Source of the DNA: Marinomonas rhizomae | GTDB taxonomy: Bacteria; Pseudomonadota; Gammaproteobacteria; Pseudomonadales; Marinomonadaceae | Direction of reading: 5' to 3' | Length of the DNA stretch: 64,000 bases | Assembly: GCF_003315485.1 (NCBI RefSeq) | Contig: NZ_QNSE01000009.1 | Location: forward strand, 62,001-126,000 | The notes under the pieces: generated by a model | Databases searched by the model: none | What the model was told of the DNA's origin: nothing | Seen by the model: the letters and a program-made list of their open reading frames with translations, nothing else | Part shown: piece by piece, positions 35,292 to 44,939 of the stretch | Position numbering within the stretch: position 1 is the stretch's first letter | How the letters are laid out: each line of letters opens with the position of its first letter | Made by a program: the position numbers and the translations under genes

Positions 35292-37559
35292 ATGAGTTTC
35301 GAGGTCGATGAAGAGATTTTACAAGATTTTTTGGTAGAAGCTGGTGAAATTCTTGAGCAGCTTTCCGAACAATTAGTAGATTTAGAGCAAAATCCAGATG
35401 ATAAGCAGCTGCTAAACGCTATTTTCCGTGGCTTCCATACGGTAAAAGGTGGTGCAGGATTTTTACAATTAAATGCCTTGGTTGGTTGTTGTCATTATGC
35501 TGAGAACGTTTTTGATATTTTAAGGAACGGTCAGCGTAAAATAGATTCGGATTTGATGGACATTGTTTTACAGGCACTTGATGCTGTAAACGAAATGTTC
35601 GAGGTTGTTCGTGCTGGTGGTGAGCCTGAGCCTGCTTCACCAGAGCTGATCGCAGCGCTTGCAGTATATGCAAAACCACCAACTGCAGAAGAGCTTGCTG
35701 GTGCAGATGATGAAGAGTTGGATGAAGTTGAAGAAATTGCCGAAGAGCAAGCTGACTCTGATGTTGAAGAAACTGAAGAAGTTGTTTCTGTAGCAGATGA
35801 ATCAGTTGATATTTCTGATGATGAATTTGAATCTTTATTAGATGCCTTGGGTGATACTTCAAGTGACAGTGACGCTGGAGTAAGTAGTTCAGAAGCGCCA
35901 AAAACAGACGACGAAATTACAGAAGATGAATTTGACGCGTTACTAAATCAACTTCACGGTAGTGGGGCGCCTGGAGTTAATGTCGATTCAGCTGAGAGTG
36001 TTAGCTCAAATGATGCCTCTTCAGATGAAATTACTGAGGATGAATTTGAAGAACTTCTAGATAAACTTCATGGTGAAACCTCGGCCGCGAATAAGAAAGA
36101 AGATACAGCTAAAAAAGAAGACACAGCTAAAGAGAATGACAAAACGGCAGAGCCTAGTGCTGGTGCTGAATCAGATCTAATTACTGAAGATGAATTTGAA
36201 TCTCTACTAGATAGTTTACAAGCTAAAGGTGGTACAGATAAACCTGAGGTTTCTGCCGCGAAGGCTGAGCCTAAAGTTGAGCCTAAAGCAGCTTCGGCTA
36301 AGCCAAAAGCGGCACCGAAACCAGCTCCCAAGCCAACACCTAAGGCGCCAGAACCTGAAGTAAAAGAAAAAGCAAGCCACGCTCCTGTTACTCAAGAAGC
36401 AACAGTGCGAGTCGATACAAAGCGCTTGGATGATATAATGAACATGGTTGGTGAGCTTGTATTAGTTCGAAATCGCCTTGTTCGGTTAGGTCTCCAAAGT
36501 GATGATGAGTCGATGGGAAAAGCGGTTTCAAATCTAGATGTTGTCACGGGAGATCTTCAAAATGCCGTGATGAAGACTCGAATGCAGCCAATCAAAAAAG
36601 TGTTTGGCAAATTCCCTCGAGTGGTCCGAGATTTGGCTCGTAACCTGAAAAAAGAAGTGAACTTGGAGCTTCGTGGCGAGGATACTGATTTAGATAAAAA
36701 TCTAGTAGAGGCGCTTGCTGATCCACTAGTCCACTTGGTACGAAACTCAGTTGATCATGGCGTTGAAGCGCCAGATGTTCGAGAAGCGAAAGGTAAGCCA
36801 AGAGTTGGTCATGTCGTTCTGTCGGCTGAGCAAGAAGGTGATCATATTTTGCTTTCCATCGATGATGATGGTGCAGGTATGGATTCTGATGTGCTGCGTA
36901 AAAAAGCGGTTGAAAAAGGCTTGATGGATGCAGATGCTGCAGAGCGTTTATCTGACGAAGAAGCTTTCAACCTGATTTTTGCTCCAGGCTTTTCAACTAA
37001 AGTTGAGATTACTGATGTATCAGGTCGTGGTGTTGGAATGGACGTTGTTAAAACGAAAATTTCACAGTTAAATGGTACCTTGCAAATTAAATCCGTCCTT
37101 GGTCAAGGCTCTCGATTTATTATCAAAGTGCCCTTAACGCTTGCAATTATGCCCACCTTGATGGTGACGCTATCTGATCAGGCCTTCGCTTTTCCATTGG
37201 TAAGTGTTAACGAAATTTTCCACTTGAATTTGAAAAAGACCAATATAGTTGATGGTCAACAAGTGGTTGTTATTCGAGGTAAGACGTTACCAATATTTCA
37301 TCTGAAAAGCTGGTTGATCAAAGGAAATAGCCGAGATAACTTACCTGAAGAGGCACATGTTGTCGTTGTTCAGGTTGGAATGAGTGAAGTTGGTTTTGTC
37401 GTTGATCAGCTTGTCGGTCAAGAAGAAGTGGTTATAAAACCATTAGGTAAAATGTTGCAAGGTACTGCTGGTATGGCAGGAGCAACAATTACAGGCGATG
37501 GTCGTATTGCATTGATTCTGGATGTGCCTAGTATGCTTAAGTGTTACGCATCTAGGTAA
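35292..37559 (+). CDS. cheA: Chemotaxis histidine kinase CheA
   Basis: CheA receives chemoreceptor signals and phosphorylates CheY and CheB. Domains of the 755-residue protein: P1 Hpt with phospho-His49 (RGFHTVKGGAGF); a long acidic then Ala/Pro/Lys-rich linker (about 130-365); P3 dimerisation; P4 kinase with HLVRNSVDHGVE, DDGAGMD, GRGVGMDVV; P5 CheW-like domain (about 625-755). No folded P2 domain is apparent. Instead the linker has four motifs of pattern I-[ST]-[ED]-DEF-[ED]-x-LL at residues 174, 209, 247 and 297. Confidence 0.96.
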   Translation: MSFEVDEEILQDFLVEAGEILEQLSEQLVDLEQNPDDKQLLNAIFRGFHTVKGGAGFLQLNALVGCCHYAENVFDILRNGQRKIDSDLMDIVLQALDAVNEMFEVVRAGGEPEPASPELIAALAVYAKPPTAEELAGADDEELDEVEEIAEEQADSDVEETEEVVSVADESVDISDDEFESLLDALGDTSSDSDAGVSSSEAPKTDDEITEDEFDALLNQLHGSGAPGVNVDSAESVSSNDASSDEITEDEFEELLDKLHGETSAANKKEDTAKKEDTAKENDKTAEPSAGAESDLITEDEFESLLDSLQAKGGTDKPEVSAAKAEPKVEPKAASAKPKAAPKPAPKPTPKAPEPEVKEKASHAPVTQEATVRVDTKRLDDIMNMVGELVLVRNRLVRLGLQSDDESMGKAVSNLDVVTGDLQNAVMKTRMQPIKKVFGKFPRVVRDLARNLKKEVNLELRGEDTDLDKNLVEALADPLVHLVRNSVDHGVEAPDVREAKGKPRVGHVVLSAEQEGDHILLSIDDDGAGMDSDVLRKKAVEKGLMDADAAERLSDEEAFNLIFAPGFSTKVEITDVSGRGVGMDVVKTKISQLNGTLQIKSVLGQGSRFIIKVPLTLAIMPTLMVTLSDQAFAFPLVSVNEIFHLNLKKTNIVDGQQVVVIRGKTLPIFHLKSWLIKGNSRDNLPEEAHVVVVQVGMSEVGFVVDQLVGQEEVVIKPLGKMLQGTAGMAGATITGDGRIALILDVPSMLKCYASR

Positions 37560-37585
37560 TATATTTTTCATTTAGGGGATGTGAT

Positions 37586-38650
37586 ATGCCTGTTAAGGTG
37601 CTGGTTGTTGATGACTCTGGTTTCTTTCGTCGTCGTTTAGTCGAAATTTTTGAAGCCGATCCTAGACTGACCGTTGTAGGTACTGCAAATAATGGAAGAG
37701 AGGCAATAGATAAGGTTCAATCCTTGTCTCCTGATGTGGTTACTATGGATTACGAGATGCCTGTTTTAGATGGTATCGCTGCTGTAGTAAACATTATGAA
37801 GCTTAAGCCAACGCCTGTACTGATGTTTTCTTCATTAACTCATGAAGGTGCAAAAGTTACTTTAGATGCATTAGAGGCAGGCGCTGTTGATTTCATGCCT
37901 AAGAATTTTGAGGATATTTCTCGAGATTCGGCTGTCGTTAAACGTGCATTAGTTGATCGTGTATTAGCAGTTGCTAGAACCAGATTTTCAGGTGATAGAA
38001 AGCCTGTTGCAGCACTTGCTCCACGTGAGGCTCCCAAGCCAATAGTAACAGATCGTGGTGTTATTATTCCGCGTATGAGAAAACGCGTGAGTCTTGTTGC
38101 TATTGGGACGTCTACAGGCGGGCCTATGGCTTTGCAGGCAGTATTAAGTAAACTGCCTAAAAATTTTGCAGCACCTCTTGTGTTGGTTCAGCATATGCCG
38201 GCAGCATTTACAGGAGCTTTCGCTGAGCGATTAAATAATATTTGCCAAATTACGGTAAAAGAAGCCAAAGATGGCGATCGTCTAGAAGCTGGTATTGCAT
38301 TGTTGGCTCCTGGCGGAAAGCAAATGATGATTGACCCTAGAAATGGTGGTTGTGTCCGTATTCTTGATGGTGATGAGCGGCTAAATTACAAACCTTCTGT
38401 GGATGTTACGTTCGGTTCGGCATCAAAATGCTATCCCGGAAAAGTTCTGTCTGTTGTGATGACAGGAATGGGGGTTGATGGTCGTGAAGGTGCTCGTATG
38501 TTAAAGAATTCTGGCTCAAGAGTTTGGATCCAAAGTGAAGAATCGTGCGTAATCTACGGTATGCCAATGGCTGTGGAAAAAGCGAACTTAGCCGATGAAA
38601 TTATTGATTTAGACCATATCGGTGAGCGAATTGCACGTGAGGCAAGCTAG
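37586..38650 (+). CDS. cheB: Chemotaxis methylesterase CheB
   Basis: CheB removes methyl groups from chemoreceptors and deamidates glutamines, giving adaptation. The 354-residue protein has a receiver domain (DD at 9-10, Asp55, MDYEMPVLDG) and a methylesterase domain with the catalytic triad Ser176 (GTSTGGP), His203 (LVQHMPAAFT) and Asp298 (MTGMGVDGREGA). No cheR is in the window. Its TAG overlaps the motC GTG by one base. Confidence 0.96.
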   Translation: MPVKVLVVDDSGFFRRRLVEIFEADPRLTVVGTANNGREAIDKVQSLSPDVVTMDYEMPVLDGIAAVVNIMKLKPTPVLMFSSLTHEGAKVTLDALEAGAVDFMPKNFEDISRDSAVVKRALVDRVLAVARTRFSGDRKPVAALAPREAPKPIVTDRGVIIPRMRKRVSLVAIGTSTGGPMALQAVLSKLPKNFAAPLVLVQHMPAAFTGAFAERLNNICQITVKEAKDGDRLEAGIALLAPGGKQMMIDPRNGGCVRILDGDERLNYKPSVDVTFGSASKCYPGKVLSVVMTGMGVDGREGARMLKNSGSRVWIQSEESCVIYGMPMAVEKANLADEIIDLDHIGERIAREAS

Positions 38651-39387
38651 TGGATTTTGTTACGTTAGCCGGCCTTCTAATTGCTTTCAGTTCAGTATTT
38701 TTCGCTAATTGGTTAGGGGGAGGAGAGATTGTTCTCCTCCTAAATTTACCATCAGCTATCATTGTTATTGTTGGTAGTATTGGCGCAACACTTATTCAAA
38801 GTAGCATTCAAGAAGCAGCCCGCGCTCTTGTATTGATTAAGTGGAGTCTTTTTCCTCCAGTTTACGATTTCAACTCTGCTCGTATTTTAATCAATAATCT
38901 TGCTCATAAAGCTAGACGACTTTCATTGCTTGCATTGGAGTCTGATATCGAAGCATTAGGTAACCGCTTTTCGAGCCGAGCATTGCAAATGGCTATTGAC
39001 GGAACTGATCCTGATTTATTAGCTGATCGACTTCATGATGACGCTGTTCGTATTTATGATAAACGCATGAAAAGTGTTTCATTTATAGAGTCTATTGGGG
39101 GGTATGCACCGACTTTAGGTATTATGGGATCTGTACTTGGCTTAATTCAGGCGATGGCTAACTTAGATAGCCCTGAAGCATTAGGACATGGTATTGCTGT
39201 TGCTTTCGTTTCTACTCTGTATGGTCAAGGTTTTGCTAATCTTGTTGTGTTCCCTATCGTTAGAAAATTAACGGGCTATGTCGATAAAGAGCTTCTTTAT
39301 CATCAGTTATTGATTGATGGTATTTGTGGTATAGCCATAGGAAAGCATCCGTATCGACTAGAGTTAGAGCTTAATACCTATGAGTGA
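38650..39387 (+). CDS. motC: Flagellar stator protein MotC (MotA family)
   Basis: This MotA-type stator subunit of 245 residues has four membrane helices (about 4-25, 30-50, 145-165, 180-200) and a cytoplasmic loop between helices 2 and 3. The SVSFIESIGGYAPTLGIMGSVLGLIQAM region (in parts) carries the conserved prolines of MotA/PomA proteins. Named MotC by analogy to the second Pseudomonas stator set at this position. GTG start overlapping cheB; eight-base overlap with motD. Confidence 0.92.
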   Translation: MDFVTLAGLLIAFSSVFFANWLGGGEIVLLLNLPSAIIVIVGSIGATLIQSSIQEAARALVLIKWSLFPPVYDFNSARILINNLAHKARRLSLLALESDIEALGNRFSSRALQMAIDGTDPDLLADRLHDDAVRIYDKRMKSVSFIESIGGYAPTLGIMGSVLGLIQAMANLDSPEALGHGIAVAFVSTLYGQGFANLVVFPIVRKLTGYVDKELLYHQLLIDGICGIAIGKHPYRLELELNTYE

Positions 39388-40198
39388 CACGCCTCCTAGG
39401 GTTTCAAAGCGTCGTCGAACGGCGACTAGGTCGCCAAAAACTAATGCGCAAGGACGAGACCGTTGGATTCTTTCTTATGCTGACTTTATTACTCTGTTAT
39501 TTGCCTTTTTTGTCGCGCTGTATTCCCTTTCACTAAAAAACTCAGGAGACGAGCAGCGTTTAAAAGAGACGCTACATGGGGTTTTTAGTGCAGTCCAGAA
39601 GTCTATTAAGCCGATCAATATTGGAGAGCCTATTGTTGGTGAGCCAAAGGATGTTGAGGTTGTTGAGGCAAAACCCATTCCGGCAGCACCTCCGACCATA
39701 GAGGAAAGTAATTCCTCTGCTGTCTATGCGTTATTAAGTCAAGTTGTGGAAAATCAATTTTCAGGCCTGCATGCTTCAGGGCAAATATCTGTTACTGAGT
39801 CAGCAGACTGGGTGAGTTTAGAGTTAAAGTCCGGTTTATTATTTGGTCAAGGCGAGTACGATTTAACAAATGAGGCGGTCGCGTTATTAATTTTAGTTGC
39901 GAATATTCTCAAAGAGCATCCTTCCGTTATATTGGTTGAGGGTAATACGGATGACTTGCCTGTTAATTCACAACGCTTGATTTCGAACTGGCATTTGTCC
40001 AGTTTACGTTCTTCTTCTGTCGTGGACGAATTGGTTTATAGAGGTGTTGATCCAAAAATGATCGCGCCAATTGGCTTTTCCAGCGAACATCCTAAAGTAA
40101 GAAACACCAATGACTATGCTCGCCAGCAAAATCGTCGTGTAATTTTACGAATTAGTAAGCGTAAGGCCGATAATCTCTATGATTACTTGTTTCAATAG
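39380..40198 (+). CDS. motD: Flagellar stator protein MotD (MotB family)
   Basis: The 272-residue MotB-type subunit has a basic N-terminal tail (SKRRRTATRSPK), one membrane helix with the ion-binding aspartate (Asp35 in LSYADFITLLFAFFVAL) and a C-terminal OmpA-like peptidoglycan-binding domain (VEGNTDDLPVN, NWHLSSLRSSSVVD, QNRRVILRI). The ion used (H+ or Na+) cannot be told from these features alone. Confidence 0.92.
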   Translation: MSDTPPRVSKRRRTATRSPKTNAQGRDRWILSYADFITLLFAFFVALYSLSLKNSGDEQRLKETLHGVFSAVQKSIKPINIGEPIVGEPKDVEVVEAKPIPAAPPTIEESNSSAVYALLSQVVENQFSGLHASGQISVTESADWVSLELKSGLLFGQGEYDLTNEAVALLILVANILKEHPSVILVEGNTDDLPVNSQRLISNWHLSSLRSSSVVDELVYRGVDPKMIAPIGFSSEHPKVRNTNDYARQQNRRVILRISKRKADNLYDYLFQ

Positions 40199-40267
40199 CG
40201 TGTTACTGTATATGATTGCAAGGAATTCGTAAGCAAAATAACAGCATAGGGTATCAGGGGAGTCAGA

Positions 40268-41041
40268 GTGCACATTTGGGCAGTGGCGAATCAAAAAGGC
40301 GGCGTTGGTAAAACGACCACAGTAGTTTCTTTAGCAGGGTTGTTAGCCGATGCGGGTCATCGAGTATTAATGATTGATCTTGATCCGCATGGTTCACTGA
40401 CCAGTTACTTTCGCTTTGACCCAGATTCTATAGAAAAAAGTGCCTATAGCCTTTTTCAAACGACAGGGAAAATACCAGAGGATTTGCCTGCTTCACTAAT
40501 CTTAGAAACAGGGCACCCTAATTTGTCCTTAATGCCTGCGTCAACAGCGTTAGCTACCTTGGAGCGTCATGCTCAAGCACAGGGTGGTATGGGATTGGTT
40601 ATTTCTAAAACGCTAGCAATTTTGTGGGACGATTACGATTATGTATTGATTGACAGTCCTCCTGTGCTTGGTGTACTGATGATTAATGCGTTGGCCGCCT
40701 GTCAGCAACTTGTTATACCTGTACAAACTGAGTTTCTAGCGATAAAAGGGTTAGAAAGAATGGTTCGTACATTGACTATGATAAACAGGGCAAGAAAACG
40801 TCCTGTACCATTTTTAATAGTACCAACCCTTTTTGATCGCCGTACTCAGGCCTCTAATAAGAGCTTACGCAGTTTAAAGGATACTTACGAAGAGTTGGTG
40901 TGGCATTCAGTAATTCCTGTTGATACAAAGTTAAGGGATGCGAGTACTGCAGGTATTGCTCCTTCAGCGTTGGATCCGAATGCTCGAGGAATTAAGGCTT
41001 ACGCAAGTCTGATGGATTCTTTGCTGAACCCAGCGGGATAG
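40268..41041 (+). CDS. parC: ParA-like ATPase ParC, chemotaxis cluster positioning
   Basis: The 257-residue MinD/ParA ATPase begins MHIWAVANQKGGVGKTTT, with deviant Walker A KGGVGKTT (10-17), then DLDPHGSLTSYF and DSPPVLGVLMINA. Its place between motD and a CheW-domain gene matches ParC of Vibrio and its Pseudomonas counterpart, which recruits chemotaxis arrays to the pole through ParP. It lacks the N-terminal FlhF-activating and FliM-like features of FlhG, so it is not a displaced fleN. GTG start; the 69-nt gap upstream shows no clear promoter. Confidence 0.85.
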   Translation: MHIWAVANQKGGVGKTTTVVSLAGLLADAGHRVLMIDLDPHGSLTSYFRFDPDSIEKSAYSLFQTTGKIPEDLPASLILETGHPNLSLMPASTALATLERHAQAQGGMGLVISKTLAILWDDYDYVLIDSPPVLGVLMINALAACQQLVIPVQTEFLAIKGLERMVRTLTMINRARKRPVPFLIVPTLFDRRTQASNKSLRSLKDTYEELVWHSVIPVDTKLRDASTAGIAPSALDPNARGIKAYASLMDSLLNPAG

Positions 41042-41050
41042 TAATAGTTT

Positions 41051-41944
<894 letters not shown>

Positions 41945-41979
41945 TGGTTAGAATCATATAGTGGTTTTAGGAGAAGAAT

Positions 41980-42468
41980 ATGGGTAGTAGTGTTGCGTTG
42001 AAAAGTGCAAGCCAGTCCGATGATCCAATGTTGCAATGGGTAACATTTCGCTTAGAAAACGAAATCTATGGTGTAAATGTTATGCAGGTAAAGGAAGTTC
42101 TGCGTTACTCTGAAATCGCCCCAGTCCCTGGAGCACCTAGCTATGTTCTGGGTATTATTCACTTACGTGGTACAGTGGTTACCGTTATTGATACATGTCA
42201 GAGATTTGGTTTACCGTCAGGCGAGCTGACGGACTCTACGCGTATCATGATTTTGGAAGTGGAAGGTCATGTTATTGGTATTCTTGTAGATGCTGTGTCT
42301 GAAGTGGTCTACCTTCGCCAATCTGAAATTGAACCATCGCCAAATGTTGGTAATGATGAGTCATCTAAGTTTATCCAAGGTGTTTGTCACAAAAATGATA
42401 TTTTATTGATTCTTGTAGACCTTGATAAATTATTATCAGAAGATGAATGGTCTGAAGTAAGTAATTAA
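41980..42468 (+). CDS. cheW: Chemotaxis coupling protein CheW
   Basis: CheW joins receptors to CheA. The 162-residue single-domain protein has the typical WVTFRLENEIYGVNVMQVKEVLRY, PGAPSYVLGIIHLRGTVVTVID and GILVDAVSEVVYL segments (read in parts). Good GGAGAAG ahead of the ATG. Confidence 0.96.
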   Translation: MGSSVALKSASQSDDPMLQWVTFRLENEIYGVNVMQVKEVLRYSEIAPVPGAPSYVLGIIHLRGTVVTVIDTCQRFGLPSGELTDSTRIMILEVEGHVIGILVDAVSEVVYLRQSEIEPSPNVGNDESSKFIQGVCHKNDILLILVDLDKLLSEDEWSEVSN

Positions 42469-42482
42469 GGTAGTTGTACTAA

Positions 42483-42887
42483 ATGGAATCTCAATGGTTA
42501 TTTAACCTTCTTTTGATGCTTCAATTTGTGATTCTTATTGCTGTTGTTGTCTGGGCCTTTCGGTTGTCAAAACGCTTGAAGCAAATGAAGCAATATTATA
42601 CAGAAGCAGAATTGAATCAAAAAAAGCAGGTTCAAGTGCTGGCCTCAGGATCAATAGGGATGGGGCGTCGTTTAGTAGCTATTGAGAAAAAATTAAACCT
42701 TGCAGTGGAAAAGCAGTCTGAGATTTTGTCGAAAGAGGGTGGAGTCTCATATAACCGTGCTATGGAGCTTTTAGAGATGGGGGCAACCATTGATGATCTC
42801 GTTTCTAAATGCGGCCTTATACGAGCTGAAGCCGAATTGATTAGCTTATTGAAGCAAGAGTCACGTAGAAATTCTGATTACCACTGA
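42483..42887 (+). CDS. DUF2802 protein
   Basis: The 134-residue product has one N-terminal membrane helix (about 5-27), a coiled-coil middle and a C-terminal DUF2802-type segment (YNRAMELLEMGATIDDLVSKCGL, then AEAELISLL) that resembles a helix-turn-helix-like fold. The family is regularly found behind cheW in Pseudomonas-type flagellar loci; its function is not known to me. The last 10 nt overlap the end of the convergent flhX-like gene. Confidence 0.85.
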   Translation: MESQWLFNLLLMLQFVILIAVVVWAFRLSKRLKQMKQYYTEAELNQKKQVQVLASGSIGMGRRLVAIEKKLNLAVEKQSEILSKEGGVSYNRAMELLEMGATIDDLVSKCGLIRAEAELISLLKQESRRNSDYH

Positions 42888-43138
42888 TGATCTTTGATCT
42901 TATGTGCAAAGGCGATAACCTCTGCAACGGCCAGATACAAGGATTCCGGTATTTCTTCTCCTAATTCCAAAGTGCTGAGCATTTCAACAAGTTCAGGGCT
43001 TTGGTGAAGTAGAACATCATTCTCCTTGGCAACCGCCAGAATTTTATCTGCAAGTAAACCGCTTCCTTTGGCGACCACTGTTGGCGCTGCATTAAAGTCA
43101 TATTTTAAAGCGACTGCTTTTGGCATTGCTTTTTGCAT
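42878..43138 (-). CDS. FlhB C-terminal-domain-like protein (FlhX-type)
   Basis: The 86-residue product aligns with the part of FlhB that follows the NPTH cleavage site: PKAVALKYD matches FlhB PTHFSVALKYD, and it continues with VVAKGSGLLADKIL, HQSPELVEML and IPESLYLAVAEVIAF. It lacks the membrane helices and the Asn-Pro-Thr-His cleavage motif itself. Such free FlhB-CC homologues accompany a FliK-like gene in many proteobacteria and may modulate substrate switching; the role here is inference. Its ATG overlaps the upstream gene's TAA by one base. Confidence 0.88.
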   Translation of the reverse strand: MQKAMPKAVALKYDFNAAPTVVAKGSGLLADKILAVAKENDVLLHQSPELVEMLSTLELGEEIPESLYLAVAEVIAFAHKIKDHQW

Positions 43139-44775
43139 TAGGTCCTCACATCTATTAAGGATTGAGTTTTAATTATATTGGCTTTTTCTTTATCGAGTTT
43201 TGCCTGAAACGCGTCCAATCTTTCGACTTCAATATCTTTGTCTTTTAATTGTTGTTTCAAGGTAGACAGGTTTTTTTGTAGTTTTTGCACTGTTTCCGAG
43301 TCTTCTGCAGCAAAGAGTATTCCAACCTTATTCGCTTGAATACTGGCTCTCGCATCAAACCTTCCCGTTTCTTCGAAATCAAATTTCAACTTTACAAGCC
43401 AGCGCCTGTCCTGTTTTTGTTGCTCTTCTGTGCTTGCATCTTTATCTATTTCTATTTGAACAATACTTGGGCTCTGACCGTGTTTTATTGGTAGCTCTAT
43501 ATGTAAGGGGTAAGTAGGAGTGTTGATCTGGTTTGGATCTGAAAAATGGCGTAGTTGGCTAGTGGTAAGACGCTCGATTGCATTGGCAATCTGTTCTGTT
43601 GGAATACTGCCAATACGTAAAGGCCCTGTATTTTCTTGAACCTCTTTTAGCCGTGTGAGGTTTAGCTTTAAGTCGGCAGGGATTTGAGTCTTGCTGTCAT
43701 TAGCCAGTAAGGATTCTGAAAATAGCCCACTGCTTTGAATCGCCTGTTTCATAGCTTCTGGTGAGGTTGTTAAAGCTCCTAATGTGGGTAGATGTTGTAT
43801 CAGCTGTTTAAGTGCTTGTTGTGTTTGTGGCGGCAAGCTCACAGATGATGTCTCACTTAGGGTGTGTAGTTGTTTGACGAGTTGGGACATATCTCCAAGG
43901 GATAACTGCTTTGGTAAGCTTTGTTTAAGCGCCTCTACTTGAACTGAAGGGGAGGGAGTGTGGTTTTTTGCAGGCAGCACTTGCATATTGTTATTGGCGT
44001 CGACCATGACGCGAATGATATCGCCTTTTTTCAATGGTGTCTGACTAAGTATAGGGAACTCTGTTTTACCATCAGAAACCCTTGCTAGTTGAGGGTTTGA
44101 TGGAGTGATTGTTGCTGCGGCGATTTGAATGCTCGTAGTCGGCTGAGATGTATTTACTGTCAACGTTTGATTGGTTGCCTGAGTTTGAGCGTTTGTTGTG
44201 GTAAGTTGAGGAGTTACTGTTTGAGCACTAGAGATTTGCGCTCTGGGAGTTTGAACGCTAGAGCTTTGGGAGGCTGTTGTTGGTTGAGCGTTGGCTGTTG
44301 TAGAGAGTGGAGCATTTCCAGTATTGTTTGTCGCAGGTGTTACTGAAGTAACCGTTAAGTTTACGACACGAGATGCCATCATAAGACTATCCGCTTGCTT
44401 AACTTGAGGTGTATTTTGATTAATGCTCGTTTTGCTGGATAGATTCTCTACTGGAGTCGTTAGGGATGCTTGTAGAGAGTTGGTTTTATTTAATTGGGCA
44501 TTTTGGATATCACTAATGTTAATGGAGGCGCCAGTATTTATAAGAGTAAAAGGCTGTTGCGCGCTGGTTGCATGTAATAGTTGTACTGGCTTCCCTTGAA
44601 AATTAAGTGATTCACTACCCTGAAATTTAATCAAACTGAGGTTTTCTATGAGTTTGATTTCACTGCTTAATTTCGCAATCGTTCCGGTGTTGCTTAATAT
44701 ATTATTGCTGCTATTAGTCGCATTGCTCTGCTTGCCTGATGATGCATTAAGCATAGATTGGATGTCAGAGATCAT
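43138..44775 (-). CDS. Second FliK-like hook-length control protein
   Basis: The 545-residue product has a Ser/Thr/Gln/Asn-rich, disordered first half (about 1-220) and a helical to FliK-type C-terminal region (about 400-520; PLHIELPIKHGQ, RWLVKLKFDFEETGRFDARASI in parts, VGILFAAEDSETVQKLQKNL). Pairing with the FlhB-C-like gene supports a role in export-substrate switching. The match to FliK is weaker than for the gene at 22618, so the name is by architecture and context. A candidate FliA promoter lies about 140 nt upstream on this strand. Confidence 0.72.
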   Translation of the reverse strand: MISDIQSMLNASSGKQSNATNSSNNILSNTGTIAKLSSEIKLIENLSLIKFQGSESLNFQGKPVQLLHATSAQQPFTLINTGASINISDIQNAQLNKTNSLQASLTTPVENLSSKTSINQNTPQVKQADSLMMASRVVNLTVTSVTPATNNTGNAPLSTTANAQPTTASQSSSVQTPRAQISSAQTVTPQLTTTNAQTQATNQTLTVNTSQPTTSIQIAAATITPSNPQLARVSDGKTEFPILSQTPLKKGDIIRVMVDANNNMQVLPAKNHTPSPSVQVEALKQSLPKQLSLGDMSQLVKQLHTLSETSSVSLPPQTQQALKQLIQHLPTLGALTTSPEAMKQAIQSSGLFSESLLANDSKTQIPADLKLNLTRLKEVQENTGPLRIGSIPTEQIANAIERLTTSQLRHFSDPNQINTPTYPLHIELPIKHGQSPSIVQIEIDKDASTEEQQKQDRRWLVKLKFDFEETGRFDARASIQANKVGILFAAEDSETVQKLQKNLSTLKQQLKDKDIEVERLDAFQAKLDKEKANIIKTQSLIDVRT

Positions 44776-44912
44776 GAAGCCTGCCCGTTGATTAAATGGC
44801 TGATTGTTTTGTGCTTTTAGAAGCGCTTCTCATATAATGTTTGCGCTCTTTTGTGTGGTTAAGTTGTATTGTTAAAAAATAGTGTAGCCAAACAATGTTA
44901 ACCTTAGCTTTT

Positions 44913-44939
44913 ATATCGGCCGAATTGGATAAATCTTTT
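44913..44939 (-). promoter_or_regulatory. Candidate sigma-28 (FliA) promoter for the second fliK-like gene
   Basis: On the minus strand AAAAGATT (-35, 6/8 match to TAAAGTTT) and GCCGATAT (-10, 7/8 match to GCCGATAA) are separated by exactly 11 nt, the FliA spacing. It would drive the FliK-like/FlhX-like pair, with a leader of about 130 nt. The -35 box covers the TTG start of divergent ccmA. Confidence 0.55.

Noticed and set aside
35419..35901. Antisense open frame (160 codons) within cheA
   Set aside because: Its His/Gln/Leu-rich composition mirrors the acidic repeat codons of CheA on the other strand; not a plausible protein.
40147..40173. GCCGATAA, a perfect FliA -10 box, upstream of parC
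   Set aside because: It lies in the end of motD coding sequence, and the bases 11 nt upstream (ACGAATTA) do not resemble the TAAAGTTT -35 box.
40268..41041. ParA-type ATPase as the displaced FlhG/FleN
   Set aside because: It starts directly with the P-loop strand, lacks the FlhG N-terminal activator helix and sits in the conserved parC position next to the CheW-domain parP gene.
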